Shown here in pieces: positions 25,826-36,800 of a DNA stretch of 64,000 nucleotides. The position numbers and the translations under genes were made by a program. The first letter of the stretch is position 1. Each line of letters begins with the position of its first letter. The stretch spans positions 16,753,799 through 16,817,798 of the forward strand of contig CM033108.1 in assembly GCA_019321725.1 (NCBI GenBank). Reading direction: 5' to 3'. The DNA is from Paulownia fortunei (lineage: Eukaryota > Streptophyta > Magnoliopsida > Lamiales > Paulowniaceae). Below the pieces are notes generated by a model. That model did not search any database. It worked only from the letters and a program-made list of their open reading frames with translations, and was not told where the DNA came from.

Positions 25826-26790
25826 AATAAAGAGTTAGCAGACTATTGTATCCCTAGGGAGTATATGTGTAATTACCAAATATAGATTTTCTATATTATA
25901 TTTGACCTAACGATTATAGTAATTTAGTTCATATTAAAATTAAGAAAGCACCAAGTGTTTCCCAACATCATGATTCTTACAAGTTTCCCAAACTAAATAG
26001 AATGAAAGAAAAAGATAAAGTAGAAGATTACAACCACAAAGTGATTCTTCTCTTCTTCTTCAAAATCTTAAATGTCCAATGAAGTTCTCCTCTTCTTGTA
26101 TTAAAATCCCAAGCTCAATAATGGGTGTGTTTATTCTTGGTGTAGTGTGTGCAACAATATAGAGAAATATTTATTTTGGGCGAAGAGAAAATATATGTGA
26201 GAATTTAGGTGTAGAGTGTGTGTGGGTGATCAATTGTGTGTTGGATGTCATGTATTTTGTGTTGTTCAAGAAAATATAAGTAAGCATGAGTGTATCTCTC
26301 ATTTGTGTGATGTAATTGTATGTGTATAGTTTATCTAATAGAGTGTCACGTGGTGTGTGTGATATATGTATTATATCTAATGTGTGGAAAACAAGAAAGA
26401 TGCCAAAATGAGCCTTTTTCACCACTTGTCATCAAAATCCCATTGAAGAATATTTTTTTGTTATGCATAGTGGAGGTGCGGCTCAAGATTTTGGGGCCGC
26501 AGTTCGACACCTTCTATTTTCTATTTTTTTAATTGGGGCTGCGGCCTAGAATTTTTAGGCCACAACTTGAAACACACTATGATTTTGGGGTCGTTGCTCG
26601 GACCCTTTTTTCTAATTTTTTATTTTTATTTCTATTTTTCATTTTTCATATTTCAAAACCATTTCTTCTAACTTTGTACCTACACAACATATATCACAAG
26701 ATAAAATACAATTCCATCACATATAATATAAAAACATCTAAATTTGTGCTTTTTAGAGTGTCGAAAATATGTCAAATGATGAGCTAATCA
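25826..26790 (-). repeat. LTR of element E (Athila/Tat-like), 3' LTR, truncated
   Basis: From about 25842 it is homologous to 58429-59879. About 550 bases of that copy (58510-59060) are missing here. It ends CTAATCA at 26790, followed by AACCCCAAACTTG and a CCTCGAGCAAAG block, the same order as next to the 3' LTR of element C. This shows the element reads leftward. The outer end has been lost where LTR F abuts it. Confidence 0.75.
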
Positions 26791-27067
26791 ACTAAACCCC
26801 AAACTTGTCTTTTGCTAATCCTCGAGCAAAGTTATAAATCAAACTAAGCATAAGCTCATAATTAATCATGAATAACTCAACTTGATCAACCAATATAGTA
26901 CCTCAACAATCTTTATTGCACATAAATCTAAAGGTTAGTCACAAAGCTAGTGGATGACACTACAAAACTTGTGCTTCATTAATCTAGTCATGAATTCAAA
27001 ACGTGTGTGTGTTGAGTTCAAGATCAAGTTTCAGGCTTGCATTTTCAGCATAATTTCAACAACAAAA
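26791..27067 (-). other. Element E 3' internal end with purine tract
   Basis: On the minus strand this carries CTTTGCTCGAGGATTAGC and then a G-rich run before the LTR, parallel to the CTCGAGGACAAGC block and purine tract of element C. No coding sequence. It is interrupted at 27068 by element B and resumes at 48175. Confidence 0.65.
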
Positions 27068-28984
27068 TGTAATTCCCAATTCTCTCCTACATAGCCAATA
27101 ATAAGCATCTTGTATGAATATGTATCTAATCACTGTGTATTATTTAATTATGGCATACAAAATAGCATGATTGCACAAACTTGAATAATTGTTATTATAT
27201 GCCCTAGTTATAGCTTCAACATGCATAGTACATTGAAATATGAGATCAAACTATTGTTTCTTGATTTAACATATTCCTTAAGTGTCTTTTTGTAGTGAAA
27301 AACTCGGTATCTCGATTAAGGAAAGATTGATGTGTTGAATGGCCATGAAATGAATTATTTGTATTGCTCCATACTAGTTATTGCTAAAGTTATTAATTGT
27401 CTAAATATTTACTTGAAATATGTTATATTTGGCTAAGAACTAAAAGTATGCAGAATGGTGCAATTAATTGGTTGGTTGACTAAGTTATATAAACAATTCT
27501 AAACTGCATTGCACTTGATTAAACACCAAAGCATCAATTTTTGTCATCTCCTTAGCCCATGAACGTGGATTTTGGCATGAGAAGATACCAAGCATGATGC
27601 AACCAATCATCACCCTCCACTTACCTCTCTTTGAAAGGTCAAAGAAATTATTTTCATCCATATTTCTTGTGGAAGCACCTCAAAAACGACCAGCCCTCAT
27701 TCTCTTAAGTTTCTCCAAATTTCTACACTCTCTTACTCACATAAATTGAATTCAATCTATAGGAATCCATAGAACACAAATAGAATAAGTTTCCACCATT
27801 TTAAGCTTGAAAATCGTTGATTTTGAAGCTTAATTCCAACTTAATCAAGGTATATTTTTTTCAATGTTTTCTTATGATGAAATTATAGTATATTGGATGA
27901 TTACATATTTAGTATATTTTTGTATGATGAAAACTTAAGCTAGTTAAGCTAATTTTTAGCAAAATTGATAGTCTTGTGAAATTATTTAATTTACGTGTTT
28001 CTATTGATTTTGTAATGCTTATATTGTGTTTGGAAGTTTCTTTGAATGATTGAAAATAATAGCAATTAGTTTTCTTAATTGAAGGGTACAATCAATTTAA
28101 GTTAGCACCGAATTTACGTCATGTTAATTTGGATTGTGTGCATGTTTTAGGAGCTGCCCTAATAATTATGTTTGAACTATTAATTATTTAATGGCTGCCC
28201 TAATGTTTAATGTCTTAAATTAGTAGTAAAATATAGCGTATGCATTATTTTTAAAGTTATGTAATTGATATGAAATTGTTTAAAAAGATTAAAAAGTGTA
28301 AATGAACTTTAACTAGAATAGACTAAATAATTTACAAAAGGATATTAAATGGTACATGATTTGATTATGTTAGGCTTTAACACATCCTATCTTCTAAAGA
28401 GATTGGTCTTTTCACTTGCTATAAATGGACTTGAGTTAAGTTGAAGCTTTCATTTGTTGTATCACAAGAATCATAGAATGTTGTTCATGTTTTAATGTGA
28501 TTGTTATTATTTGTCAAATGATGTAATGTTTAATGCATTTATGGTTCATGAAGCATGACACATTAAGAATATAAATAGTTTTTTAAAAATAAAGTATGGT
28601 ACTTGATTGATGGTAAGGTAGACAAGGATGCGGAGGGACCGACGAACCCAACAAATGGTGGCAAATACTGAGGTTGAAAAATTGGTATAGGAAAGCCACA
28701 ATAAATGAGATAGAATATGGCAATATTTGAGGTTGAAAGACCAAATATGGAAACCTGTATTAGTTCTCTATTAGCTAATCATTATGATAGGTTTCGAAAA
28801 CCAAGGTCTATCACTATTTAGTTAGGTATACACTTCAAGGGCTCTAAAGAATAGATTTATGGATAAAAGTTATAAATAGAATATGCATTTAATGATTATG
28901 AGATGTCTATATGTTATTTGTTTATTGCATCAGTTTCATCTTACTGAGCTATTAGCTCATTAGATTCATGTGATGCACTGAAAT
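27068..28984 (+). repeat. 5' LTR of element B, first part
   Basis: It starts TGTAATTCCC and is colinear with 45877-47848 and with the partial copy at 63242-64000. It stops at the element C insertion, with GAAAT (28980-28984) as the duplicated target, and resumes at 40920. Confidence 0.9.
28980..28984. repeat. Target-site duplication of element C, left copy (GAAAT)
   Basis: GAAAT here and AAAAT at 40915-40919 differ by one base. The uninterrupted LTR of element B at about 47843 reads GGAAATATACAGG, which shows a single original copy. Confidence 0.88.
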
Positions 28985-30441
28985 TGCTACAACTTTAAGG
29001 TTGCAAACCCAAGTGCAGGTTGTAGTAAGTAATAAATTTCTCGTGAGTCCGAGGTCGATCCACAAGGAAGTTGTTTGAAGAATTCAAGTTTATATTTATA
29101 AAAAGATGGAGTTTATGTGAATCAAAAATATATGAACAATTAATGTATGATGTAGCTAAAGAAAAACCGAAGTAATAAAAGTACTGAGGATTAGGGATCC
29201 ACTCTTGAGTTTTGGATAGATAAATGGTTATTTATTCTTTTTACCTCTATTAATTGCCACAATTGGAATCCATACATAAAGAAGATTCCAATGGGAAGAT
29301 ATTATCAAGTTACATAAGCTAAATGAACTAAGTATTTGTTGTGCCATTGGAGATACATAAATCAAGAATCACCACAAAAATAAGTAGGGTTTAGATCAAA
29401 AATATAATAATAATACAACATACTTAAACAATTTCTACCCTTATAACCATTTATCTTCCTCCATCAAGAGATTCACCCTTTTTCCTCAGCAAAATAAAAT
29501 TTAGAAAGACATAATAAAAGTAACAAAGACTAAAAATATAAGAGAAACTAGAGAATGCATTTCTATTACTACTAGAAAACTTACAATACTAGAAAACATA
29601 CAAACTAGATAACTTAGCCTAAAGAAACCCTCTACCCCCTCCTCTTACAAGCTGAATACATGGCCTATTTATAGTACTTGGAGTAAGCTAGAGGCCAAAC
29701 AAATAATGGAGGGGTTAATCAAGTGGTATGCTAGTTGCCAAGAGTTGGTAAGTTGTTACACAAATTTCTCAACCACTGAATTGAATTACATTTTTCGGTC
29801 AGATACAGCTAGAGTTTGAAGATACGTAAAGAATAAAAATTGTAGATCTTTCAACGCTGATATATTTTCATATATCTTTTGTCAAATTTGGCGATCGGAT
29901 GAAGGAGATATGGTCAAATTACCGAGTCATGTCCAAGAGCCGCCCTGTAACATCAGCAGCAACTTGCAGCCTATGGTTTTACCATTTCAACACATTTTCA
30001 CACCATCTTGTTTAGAAAACTTGTTTATTTACCTCTTGGGTATAACATATCCAAATTTCAGACCAAAATAAATTTGGGCTCAAGATATATAACCGAATTG
30101 GTAAAATAAGTCAATACTGGGCTGAACTCTGATCTGAATTTTGGTGATCCATTTTGTGTAATTACTTGGATGAATTTTCTGCTATCATCAAGACTGAATT
30201 GGGCTGAGCCTCCAACATAAAAGTTGTACCTCTATCTCTTGGCTTTCAAATGAAAAAGCTTCAGGTCCATATGCTTTTGATCATGAAGTTATGCTCAAAT
30301 TACAAAAACTGCACAAGTCTGAAACATGCTTCCATTTATTCCCTAACACAAAACATTAATAAAACAAGAATATTAACAAGAATAAAGCAAGAAAAGTATA
30401 AAGGATTTGATATAAAAATATGTCAAAATATGCACTTATCA
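28985..30441 (-). repeat. 3' LTR of element C (left)
   Basis: On the plus strand it starts TGCTACAAC and ends CTTATCA, so the sense strand begins TGATAAGTGCA and ends GTTGTAGCA. It is about 158 bases shorter than the right LTR because of one length difference near 29313. Confidence 0.93.
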
Positions 30442-30480
30442 AATTCCCCCACACTTAACCCTTGCTTGTCCTCGAGCAAG
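30428..30480 (-). promoter_or_regulatory. Polypurine tract and conserved 3' block of element C
   Basis: On the minus strand CTTGCTCGAGGACAAGC is followed by AAGTGTGGGGGAATT, running into the LTR start at 30441. The G run is the likely primer for plus-strand synthesis. The same CTCGAGGA block occurs in element E at about 26812. Confidence 0.85.
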
Positions 30481-31161
30481 CTTAAAACAAACATAAACTA
30501 ATCCACTTTCGTAGGAAAACACGATTGCATTTAGCATATGCAACAAGCCTTTAAACCCCTAGGTGGCCCATAGAGGACGAGTTATAGTCTCGTGAAGGTT
30601 TCCAGCAGTGATACCTACAAACACCTATAATAACTATCTTCCAACTTTTATTCTCATGAAGCAACAAAGTAATATGGAAATAAAATCAAACAAGTGTTGA
30701 GTTTAACTCTTAGTCATTCAAAAATCAATACATTTCCACAATAATCATACTCAAGTGTGTGTGTGGACAGTTAATGTCAATAGTGATGAAACTATGCATG
30801 TTTCAAATAAGTGAATTCTCATAAAACCTTACAAAACCATCACCCAATCTCTAACAGAAAAGTTAAACATCATAGGCTCTTCCTTTGGTGCAAATCTCCA
30901 CTACACTGAAGGCACCACACGAAATCAAAAGGTCTTTAACAAAGGTTGTAATGGGGCCAAAGGGTGGTGATGTAGCTAAGAAATAAAAGGATAGGATGCA
31001 ACAAAGGTTCTAAAAACTTCATGGAATCAGAGACATAAAATTTATCGATGAAGAATTCTCCAACTCCACAAATTTCACACTGGAGTCTATTGTTATTGAA
31101 TTGGACCCCTCTTATTCATCTTGCAACATCTCATTTTTAGTTGCAACTTGTAGCACTTTGC

Positions 31162-31194
<33 letters not shown>

Positions 31195-32191
31195 CTTTTT
31201 TTTTAGAGAAACTCCCCACACTTATCTTCTATCCCAACCTAAATTTCTTTTGTAAGTCCAAGCTTTCAATTGAATGTCTCTTAAACTCCAATCATTTTTA
31301 GAACAAGGGTTGGATAATAGTGTATTGCTAGGTAAAAAGATATGGTTACAAAAAAAAAATATATTTATTTATTGTAAGGCTCAAAGTGGTTTACTAGGGG
31401 GATGTTTTCTTTAAATATCATATAGGGAACAAGCTGATTTGGCAATGGTGCTAGAAAGCCTAATGCCTTAATCATTTTTCTAGTGGTGCACTATCAGTCG
31501 TTCGCCTCGACAGACCAAAAGTAAAAGTTCTAATACTTAACCCCTACATGTTGAAGATTCAAGTGATGATTAGAGTAAGGGCATAAGAACTATATATTTT
31601 GACATGATTGTCTTCACACTAAATAACATAACTATTTGTGCAAAATAAAATTTGAGTATAATTATCGCAAAAATATATTAACCAAATAACAACATCAAAG
31701 TCCAAAACAACACCCATCATCAATTAAACCATATTATTCATGCTTAATTTTAATCATTGAAGTTGGAAGAACCTATACGACTCAAAAAAAAAATATTGGT
31801 AATTCACAAACACTTGTTAAAAACTTTACAAACCTGCCATATTATGCAAAAAATAGGGATGCGTCTCAAGAGTGTTACAATTACCCTTTACTCAGCCACC
31901 TTTTTTTCATGCTTTCAACGGACCCAACAAAAAAAACACGCTTGATTTATATTTATTTTTTTTTTTTTATTTTTTTTATTATATTTTTTTTAAATACTAA
32001 AAAAAACACATTGAATATACAAGTCATGATATCAATTATCCCTCCCCCCAACCTAATCGAGACATTGTCCCCAATGTCAAAAATAGATAGGAAAGTAAAG
32101 TTTGAAAGATATCACCTGAAATGCGGCTAATAAAGCTGAAACAACAAAAAAAAACACACATACTATTAGATAAAATCATTAACAATAAGTA
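30481..32191 (-). other. Non-coding 3' region of element C
   Basis: No gene recognised. A T run of about 40 bases lies at 31160-31203 and an A/T-only stretch at 31945-31995. At 32041-32080 the minus strand reads GACATTGGGGACAATGTC followed by a G-rich run, a sequence also found downstream of pol in Athila/Tat-type elements. This second purine-rich tract is about 1.6 kb upstream of the LTR and could act as an additional plus-strand primer. Confidence 0.6.
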
Positions 32192-32840
32192 TCACAGACT
32201 GAGAGTCAAATTCAATTTGCGTTTTCGACCATTGTTCCTATTGGACCAATCCACATTGGCCAAGACTGGATCAGGTTTTGGCACATATGCTAGAAGTTGA
32301 TCAATCAGCTGGTCAGGTGTTGGAGCAGAAATGATGATTCTTCTCGCAGAAGTTGAAATAAACCTTTTTTCGCAGCATGATCTACAAAAGATAGCAAACC
32401 ATCATAAAAACCATTAACATTAAGAATACCTATAGGTTTTTGGTGAATGTTGAGTTGTGCCAAGAGACAATTTGGAATAATTCTTCCAGTGTACCAAAAC
32501 CGCCAGGTAGAATGATGAATGCATCCGCATTGTTTACCATATTAGGCATTCTGTCCTGAATGTGTGACACTTTCAGCTCATCTCCAATGGTCATACCTGT
32601 GATATTCTGTACTGTTAAACATTTTGGGATAACTCCCAAACTTTGACACCTCCTACATAAGCAGAAATGGCAACACTCCCCATTAACCCAAACTGCCTCC
32701 CCATACACTAAATGAATTTTTCTTTCTGCTAAAGTTCTACCAAAATTATTGGCTGCCCCTATAAACTCACCATTTTTTCCTAGATTAGATCCACAAAAAA
32801 CACAAATGGAATTAAATTTGCGAGTTGAAGAAACTTCCAT
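32192..32840 (-). pseudogene. LOG: LOG-like cytokinin riboside 5'-monophosphate phosphoribohydrolase, intronless, frameshifted
   Basis: LOG enzymes release active cytokinin bases from their nucleotides in one step. The ATG at 32840 opens a frame with S-I-C-V-F-C-G-S-N, then L-A-E-R-K-I-H-L-V-Y-G, L-K-V-S-H-I-Q-D-R (catalytic Arg about residue 97) and [10 protein letters not shown] (signature P-G-G-x-G-T-x-x-E, catalytic Glu about 120). This frame stops at 32430. Similarity continues in other frames to a stop at 32192, through G-F-Y-D-G-L-L and [12 protein letters not shown] count five one-base losses: two in G runs around the G-G-G-S nucleotide loop, one shortly after, one near 32455, one near 32365. 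The 649 bases plus five give 218 codons, the normal LOG length. Plant LOG genes have introns and this copy has none, so it passed through RNA. It lies between pol and the 3' LTR in the same orientation as pol. Confidence 0.93.
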
Positions 32841-33083
32841 TTTTTTATTTTATTTTATTTTTTTGAAAATAAGTTGTGCAAAAATAGAGTGAGTACGGTG
32901 ATATTTATTGAGGTGTGAACAGGGAATACATTTATTGCATGTCTTTTTCTTTTGTCAAAAAGGTTGAAAATAAGGACACATACGAAATTTAAAAATTACC
33001 TACTACCACGTGTATGTACATGTAGTTGTGATTGTGGCTCACATCTTCCTCTGGTTTTACGTCAATAACGGCTTAAACGCCCT
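32841..33083 (-). promoter_or_regulatory. ORF-A to LOG gap with G-box and TGACG motifs
   Basis: The 243-base gap contains a perfect CACGTG (33007-33012) and, on the minus strand, TTGACGTAA (33057-33065), both typical plant bZIP/bHLH binding cores. Nearer the LOG start the minus strand is A/T-rich, with AATAAATAT at about 32903. This could be a promoter for LOG or merely the former 5' flank of the captured transcript. Confidence 0.4.
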
Positions 33084-33642
33084 CTATGGGTCGAGGATAT
33101 GCTTCCCATCCAGTTTTCTTATAAACTGGCAAACAGGGTCTTTTAATGTCAGATTCCCAAGACTATAAAGCTCATATTCATTTCGAAAACGATCCCATAA
33201 ATCAAGAATTGCACGTTGTACCAATCCACATGAATGCGTCTCAAGAGTCAATATAATGTGATCTAAAGACTCCTTACTCAATCCATCCATAATGAATTTA
33301 AGTTTATCTTCTCGATTTTTAGAGACCATTCCTAAAGAACGACACTTTGTGTTGCAAGTCCATCTAGCACAAATATGACAAACTTTCATTTTTTTCGCCC
33401 TTCGTTTTTTTTGAATATGTGCTTTTACCAAAACCAGACATGTATCTAGTAAGCAAATCTGGAAACTCATGTGAAAACTCACCTGCCCTTACCTTTGCTT
33501 CAATTAACCATCGTATGTCCTCCGGAATGCCCTTGTGCATAAGCATCCTCAATCTTTCAATCCTAATTTTATAAATTTTCAAAATTGCATTTTTAGGAAG
33601 AAAAGGAAATCGCTTCTTGAGAGTTAGAAATATGTCACCCAT
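33084..33642 (-). pseudogene. ORF-A: small basic Cys-rich protein, resembles carlavirus nucleic-acid-binding protein
   Basis: From the ATG at 33642 (M-G-D-I-F-L-T-L-K-K) the frame reads about 80 residues, including G-I-P-E-D-I-R-W-L-I-E-A-K and S-G-F-G-K-S-T-Y. In a run of eight A it shifts by one base; similarity then continues in the overlapping frame ending at 33084. That frame has a basic stretch (K-K-R-R-A-K-K) followed directly by C-H-I-C-x5-C-x3-C, then about 90 residues with no recognised domain. The order Ser-Thr-Tyr, basic run, C-x2-C cluster recalls the cysteine-rich nucleic-acid-binding proteins at the 3' end of carlavirus genomes, several of which act in RNA-silencing suppression or transcription. 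That match is by eye and short, so it is tentative. No membrane segment is seen, which argues against an env-like protein. It lies about 200 bases after pol and 243 before LOG. Confidence 0.5.
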
Positions 33643-33724
33643 TTTGAAAATAACAAGAAAAGAGAATGAGAAAAACAAAAAATGTTACAAAGATTTCAGT
33701 TATTTGGGAAACTGACAAGTCCGA

Positions 33725-33735
33725 CTTTTATAGCC
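33725..33735 (-). promoter_or_regulatory. Candidate internal TATA box upstream of ORF-A
   Basis: The minus strand reads GGCTATAAAAG, a strong plant TATA consensus. It lies about 110 bases after the pol stop and about 85 bases before the ORF-A start, leaving room for a leader of about 55 bases. Confidence 0.5.
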
Positions 33736-33844
33736 ACGGAGTACCGTTATCCGCCATTTAACCGGGAAAAGAAAAAATAAAAAATAAAAGAAGAAGAAGA
33801 GAAGAAAAAAATAATGTCAGATAAAAAAAAAAATATATACAACA

Positions 33845-36800
33845 CTAATCATAACAAGGGTTGGAAAGAAAAAGAATTTCCTCTTGTGAAAATTGATTTT
33901 CTAGAAATGGTTTAACTCTTTGTCCATTTACTTTGAATATGTTACCATTTCTAGGATTCTCAATGTCAATCGCCCCATAAGGATATACTTTTTTTACAAC
34001 AAAAGGACCACTCCACCTTTATCTCAATTTTCCAGGAAACAAATGCAATCGAGAATTATAAAGCAAAACCTTTTGACCAACCTCAAATATTTTTCTTGAA
34101 ATTTTATTATCATAAAAATCTTTGATTCTTGCTTTATAAATTTTAGAATTCTCATATGCATCATTTCTCAGTTCTTCAAGTTCATTGATTTGCAATTTGC
34201 GCAATTTTGAAGCTTCATCAAGGTTGAAGTTAAACATTTTGATTGCCCAATAAGCTTTATGTTCAAGTTCAACAGGTAAATGACAAGGTTTTCCATAAAC
34301 TATCCTATAAGGAGACATGCCTAATGATGTTTTGAAAGCAGTTCTATATGCCCAAAGTGTATCGGTAAGTCTAAGAGACCAATCTTTACGGTTTTGGTTA
34401 ACTGTTTTCTCCAAAATTTGTTTTATCTCCCTATTTGCAAGTTCAACTTGTCCATTTGTCTGAGGATGATAAGGGGTTGCAACTTTATGTATGATTCCAT
34501 ATTTCTTCATTAAAGTTCCGAAAACTTTGTTACAAAAATGTTTTCCCCCATCACTGATAATAGATCTAGGAATTCCAAATCGACTTAAAATATTTTCTTT
34601 CAAAAAATTTATCACTATTTTGTGATCATTGTTTCGACAAGGAATTGCCTCGATCCATTTTGAAACATAATCTATGGCAACCAATATGTAAAGAAAACCA
34701 AATGATAATGGAAATGGCCCCATAAAATCAATACCCCAACAGTCAAAGATTTCAATCACTAGGATAGAGTGTAGGGGCATCATATTTCTCTTTGAAAGGG
34801 ACCCTAACTTTTGACATTTTTCACAACTTTTGCAGAAAGTGTAAGTATCTTTGAAAAGAGTTGGCCAATAAAATCCACATTGCAAGATTTTTGCAGTAGT
34901 TTTCTTTACAGAAAAATGACCACCACATGCTTCTGAATGACAAAATTTGACAATATTACCTATCTCATTGTCAGGCACACATCTTCGAAAGATTTGATCC
35001 GAACAATATTTGAATAGGTATGGATCATCCCAATAAAATTTTTTAACCTCAGTCAAAAACTTCTTTTTATCTTGAGAGTTCCAATGTGATGGCATCTTTC
35101 CTGTTACAAGAAAATTAACAATGTCAGCAAACCAAGGTAAAATAGAAACGTTAAATAATTGTTCATCAGGGAAAGTGTCATTAATAGGTGTGGTTTGAAA
35201 TGAGTCATCACAAACAAGTCTCGACAAATGATCAGCCACTACATTCTCTACCCCCTTTTTATCTCGAATAGTAACATTAAATTCCTGGAGTAAGAGAATC
35301 CACCTAATCAGTCTTGGTTTAGCATCTGTTTTTGACAAAAGATATTTCAAAGCTGCATGATCACTGAAAACAACAATTGGTGAGCCAACAAGATAAGATT
35401 GAAATTTATCCAATGCAAAAACTACAGCAAGTAATTCTTTTTCAGTTGTTGTATAATTCAATTGAACACCATTTAAAGTTTTACTTGCATAGTAAATAAC
35501 ATATGTTTTTTATCTTTTCTTTGTCCCAAGACAGCTTCAACAGCATAATCACTAGCATCACACATTATTTCAAAAGGTAGAGTCCAATCTGGAGGCTGCA
35601 TGATTGGAGCAGACGTAAGCATGCTTTTAAGCTTAACAAAAGCATTTTCACAGTTTTCAGTCCATTCAAAAATAGTATCTTTTGTTAGAAGATTACACAA
35701 AGGTTTAGATATTATACTAAAATCTTTGATAAATCTTCTATAAAAACCAGCATGTCCTAAAAATGATCTAATCTCTTTCACAGTCTTTGGTGTTGGCAAA
35801 TTGGCAATTAACTCAATTTTAGATTTATCAACCTCAATACCTTCTGATGATATAATGTGTCCAAGAACAATACCAGTTGTTACCATGAAGTGACATTTCT
35901 CCCAATTGAGCACAAGATTCTTTTCTTCACACCTGATCAAAACCTTTTCTAAATTAGATAAGCAATCATCAAATGAATTACCAAAAATAGAAAAATCATC
36001 CATGAAGACTTCAAGAAAACATTCAACCATGTCACTAAAAATACTAAGCATGCATCGTTGGAATGTAGCTGGTGCATTACATAATCCAAAAGGCATCCTT
36101 CGATATGCAAAAGTACCAAAAGGACATGTAAAAGTTGTTTTCTCTTGATCTTCAAGTGCAATTGCAATTTGTTATATCCAGAATATCCATCTAAAAAGCA
36201 ATAAAATTCGTCGTGTCCTAAACTCTTTCTAAAATTTGATACATGAAAGGTAATGGAAAATGATCTTTTCTAGTGACTGAGTTGATTTTCTATAGTCAAT
36301 GCACATTCGCCAACCAGTAATAGTCCTAGTTGGAATTAATTCATCATTCTCATTCTTGACTACAGTAACTCCAGATTTCTTAGGTACAACTTGAGTCGGA
36401 CTTACCCATTTGCTATCAGAAATAGAATAAATGATTCCATTATCTAAGAGTTTAATGACTTCATTTCTTACTACTTCTTTCATATTAGGATTTAGCCTTC
36501 GTTGCATTTCTCTAGATGGTTTAGCATTTTCCTCTAGATAGATGTTATGTGTGCAAATGAAAGGATTAATACCTTTAATATCAGCAATGGTCCATCCTAA
36601 AGCATTCTTATGCATTTTCAGAGTTTCGATCAACTTACCTTCTTGATATGCATCGAGTTTGGAAGAAATTATTACTGGAAAAGTTTCATTCTCACCCAAG
36701 AAAGAGTATTTCAAATTAACTGGCAAAGGTTTCAATTCAACCACGGAGTTTTAATACTTGATGGAATAGATTTTACTGTTGATGATGAAAGTTCTTCGAA

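Noticed and set aside
23799..25830. Target-site duplication for the solo F LTR
   Set aside because: Flanks ATTGG and AATAA differ, and the right side is a truncated E LTR.
26320..26787. Short plus-strand frames of 70-84 codons in the E LTR
   Set aside because: Antisense to the LTR, low complexity, and interrupted in the second E LTR copy.
31160..31203. Long T run as the poly(A) tail of the captured LOG transcript
   Set aside because: It is about 1 kb beyond the LOG stop, with the conserved GACATTGGGGACAATGTC element block between them, so it is better explained as part of the element's own AT-rich 3' region.
32192..32840. LOG as an ordinary host gene that happens to lie here
   Set aside because: It has no introns, is flanked by retrotransposon pol and the 3' LTR on the same strand, and lies inside the element C target-site duplication. 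It is cargo of the element.
33084..33642. ORF-A as the env-like gene reported from some Athila elements
   Set aside because: No signal peptide, membrane helix or glycoprotein-like features; it is basic with a Cys cluster instead.
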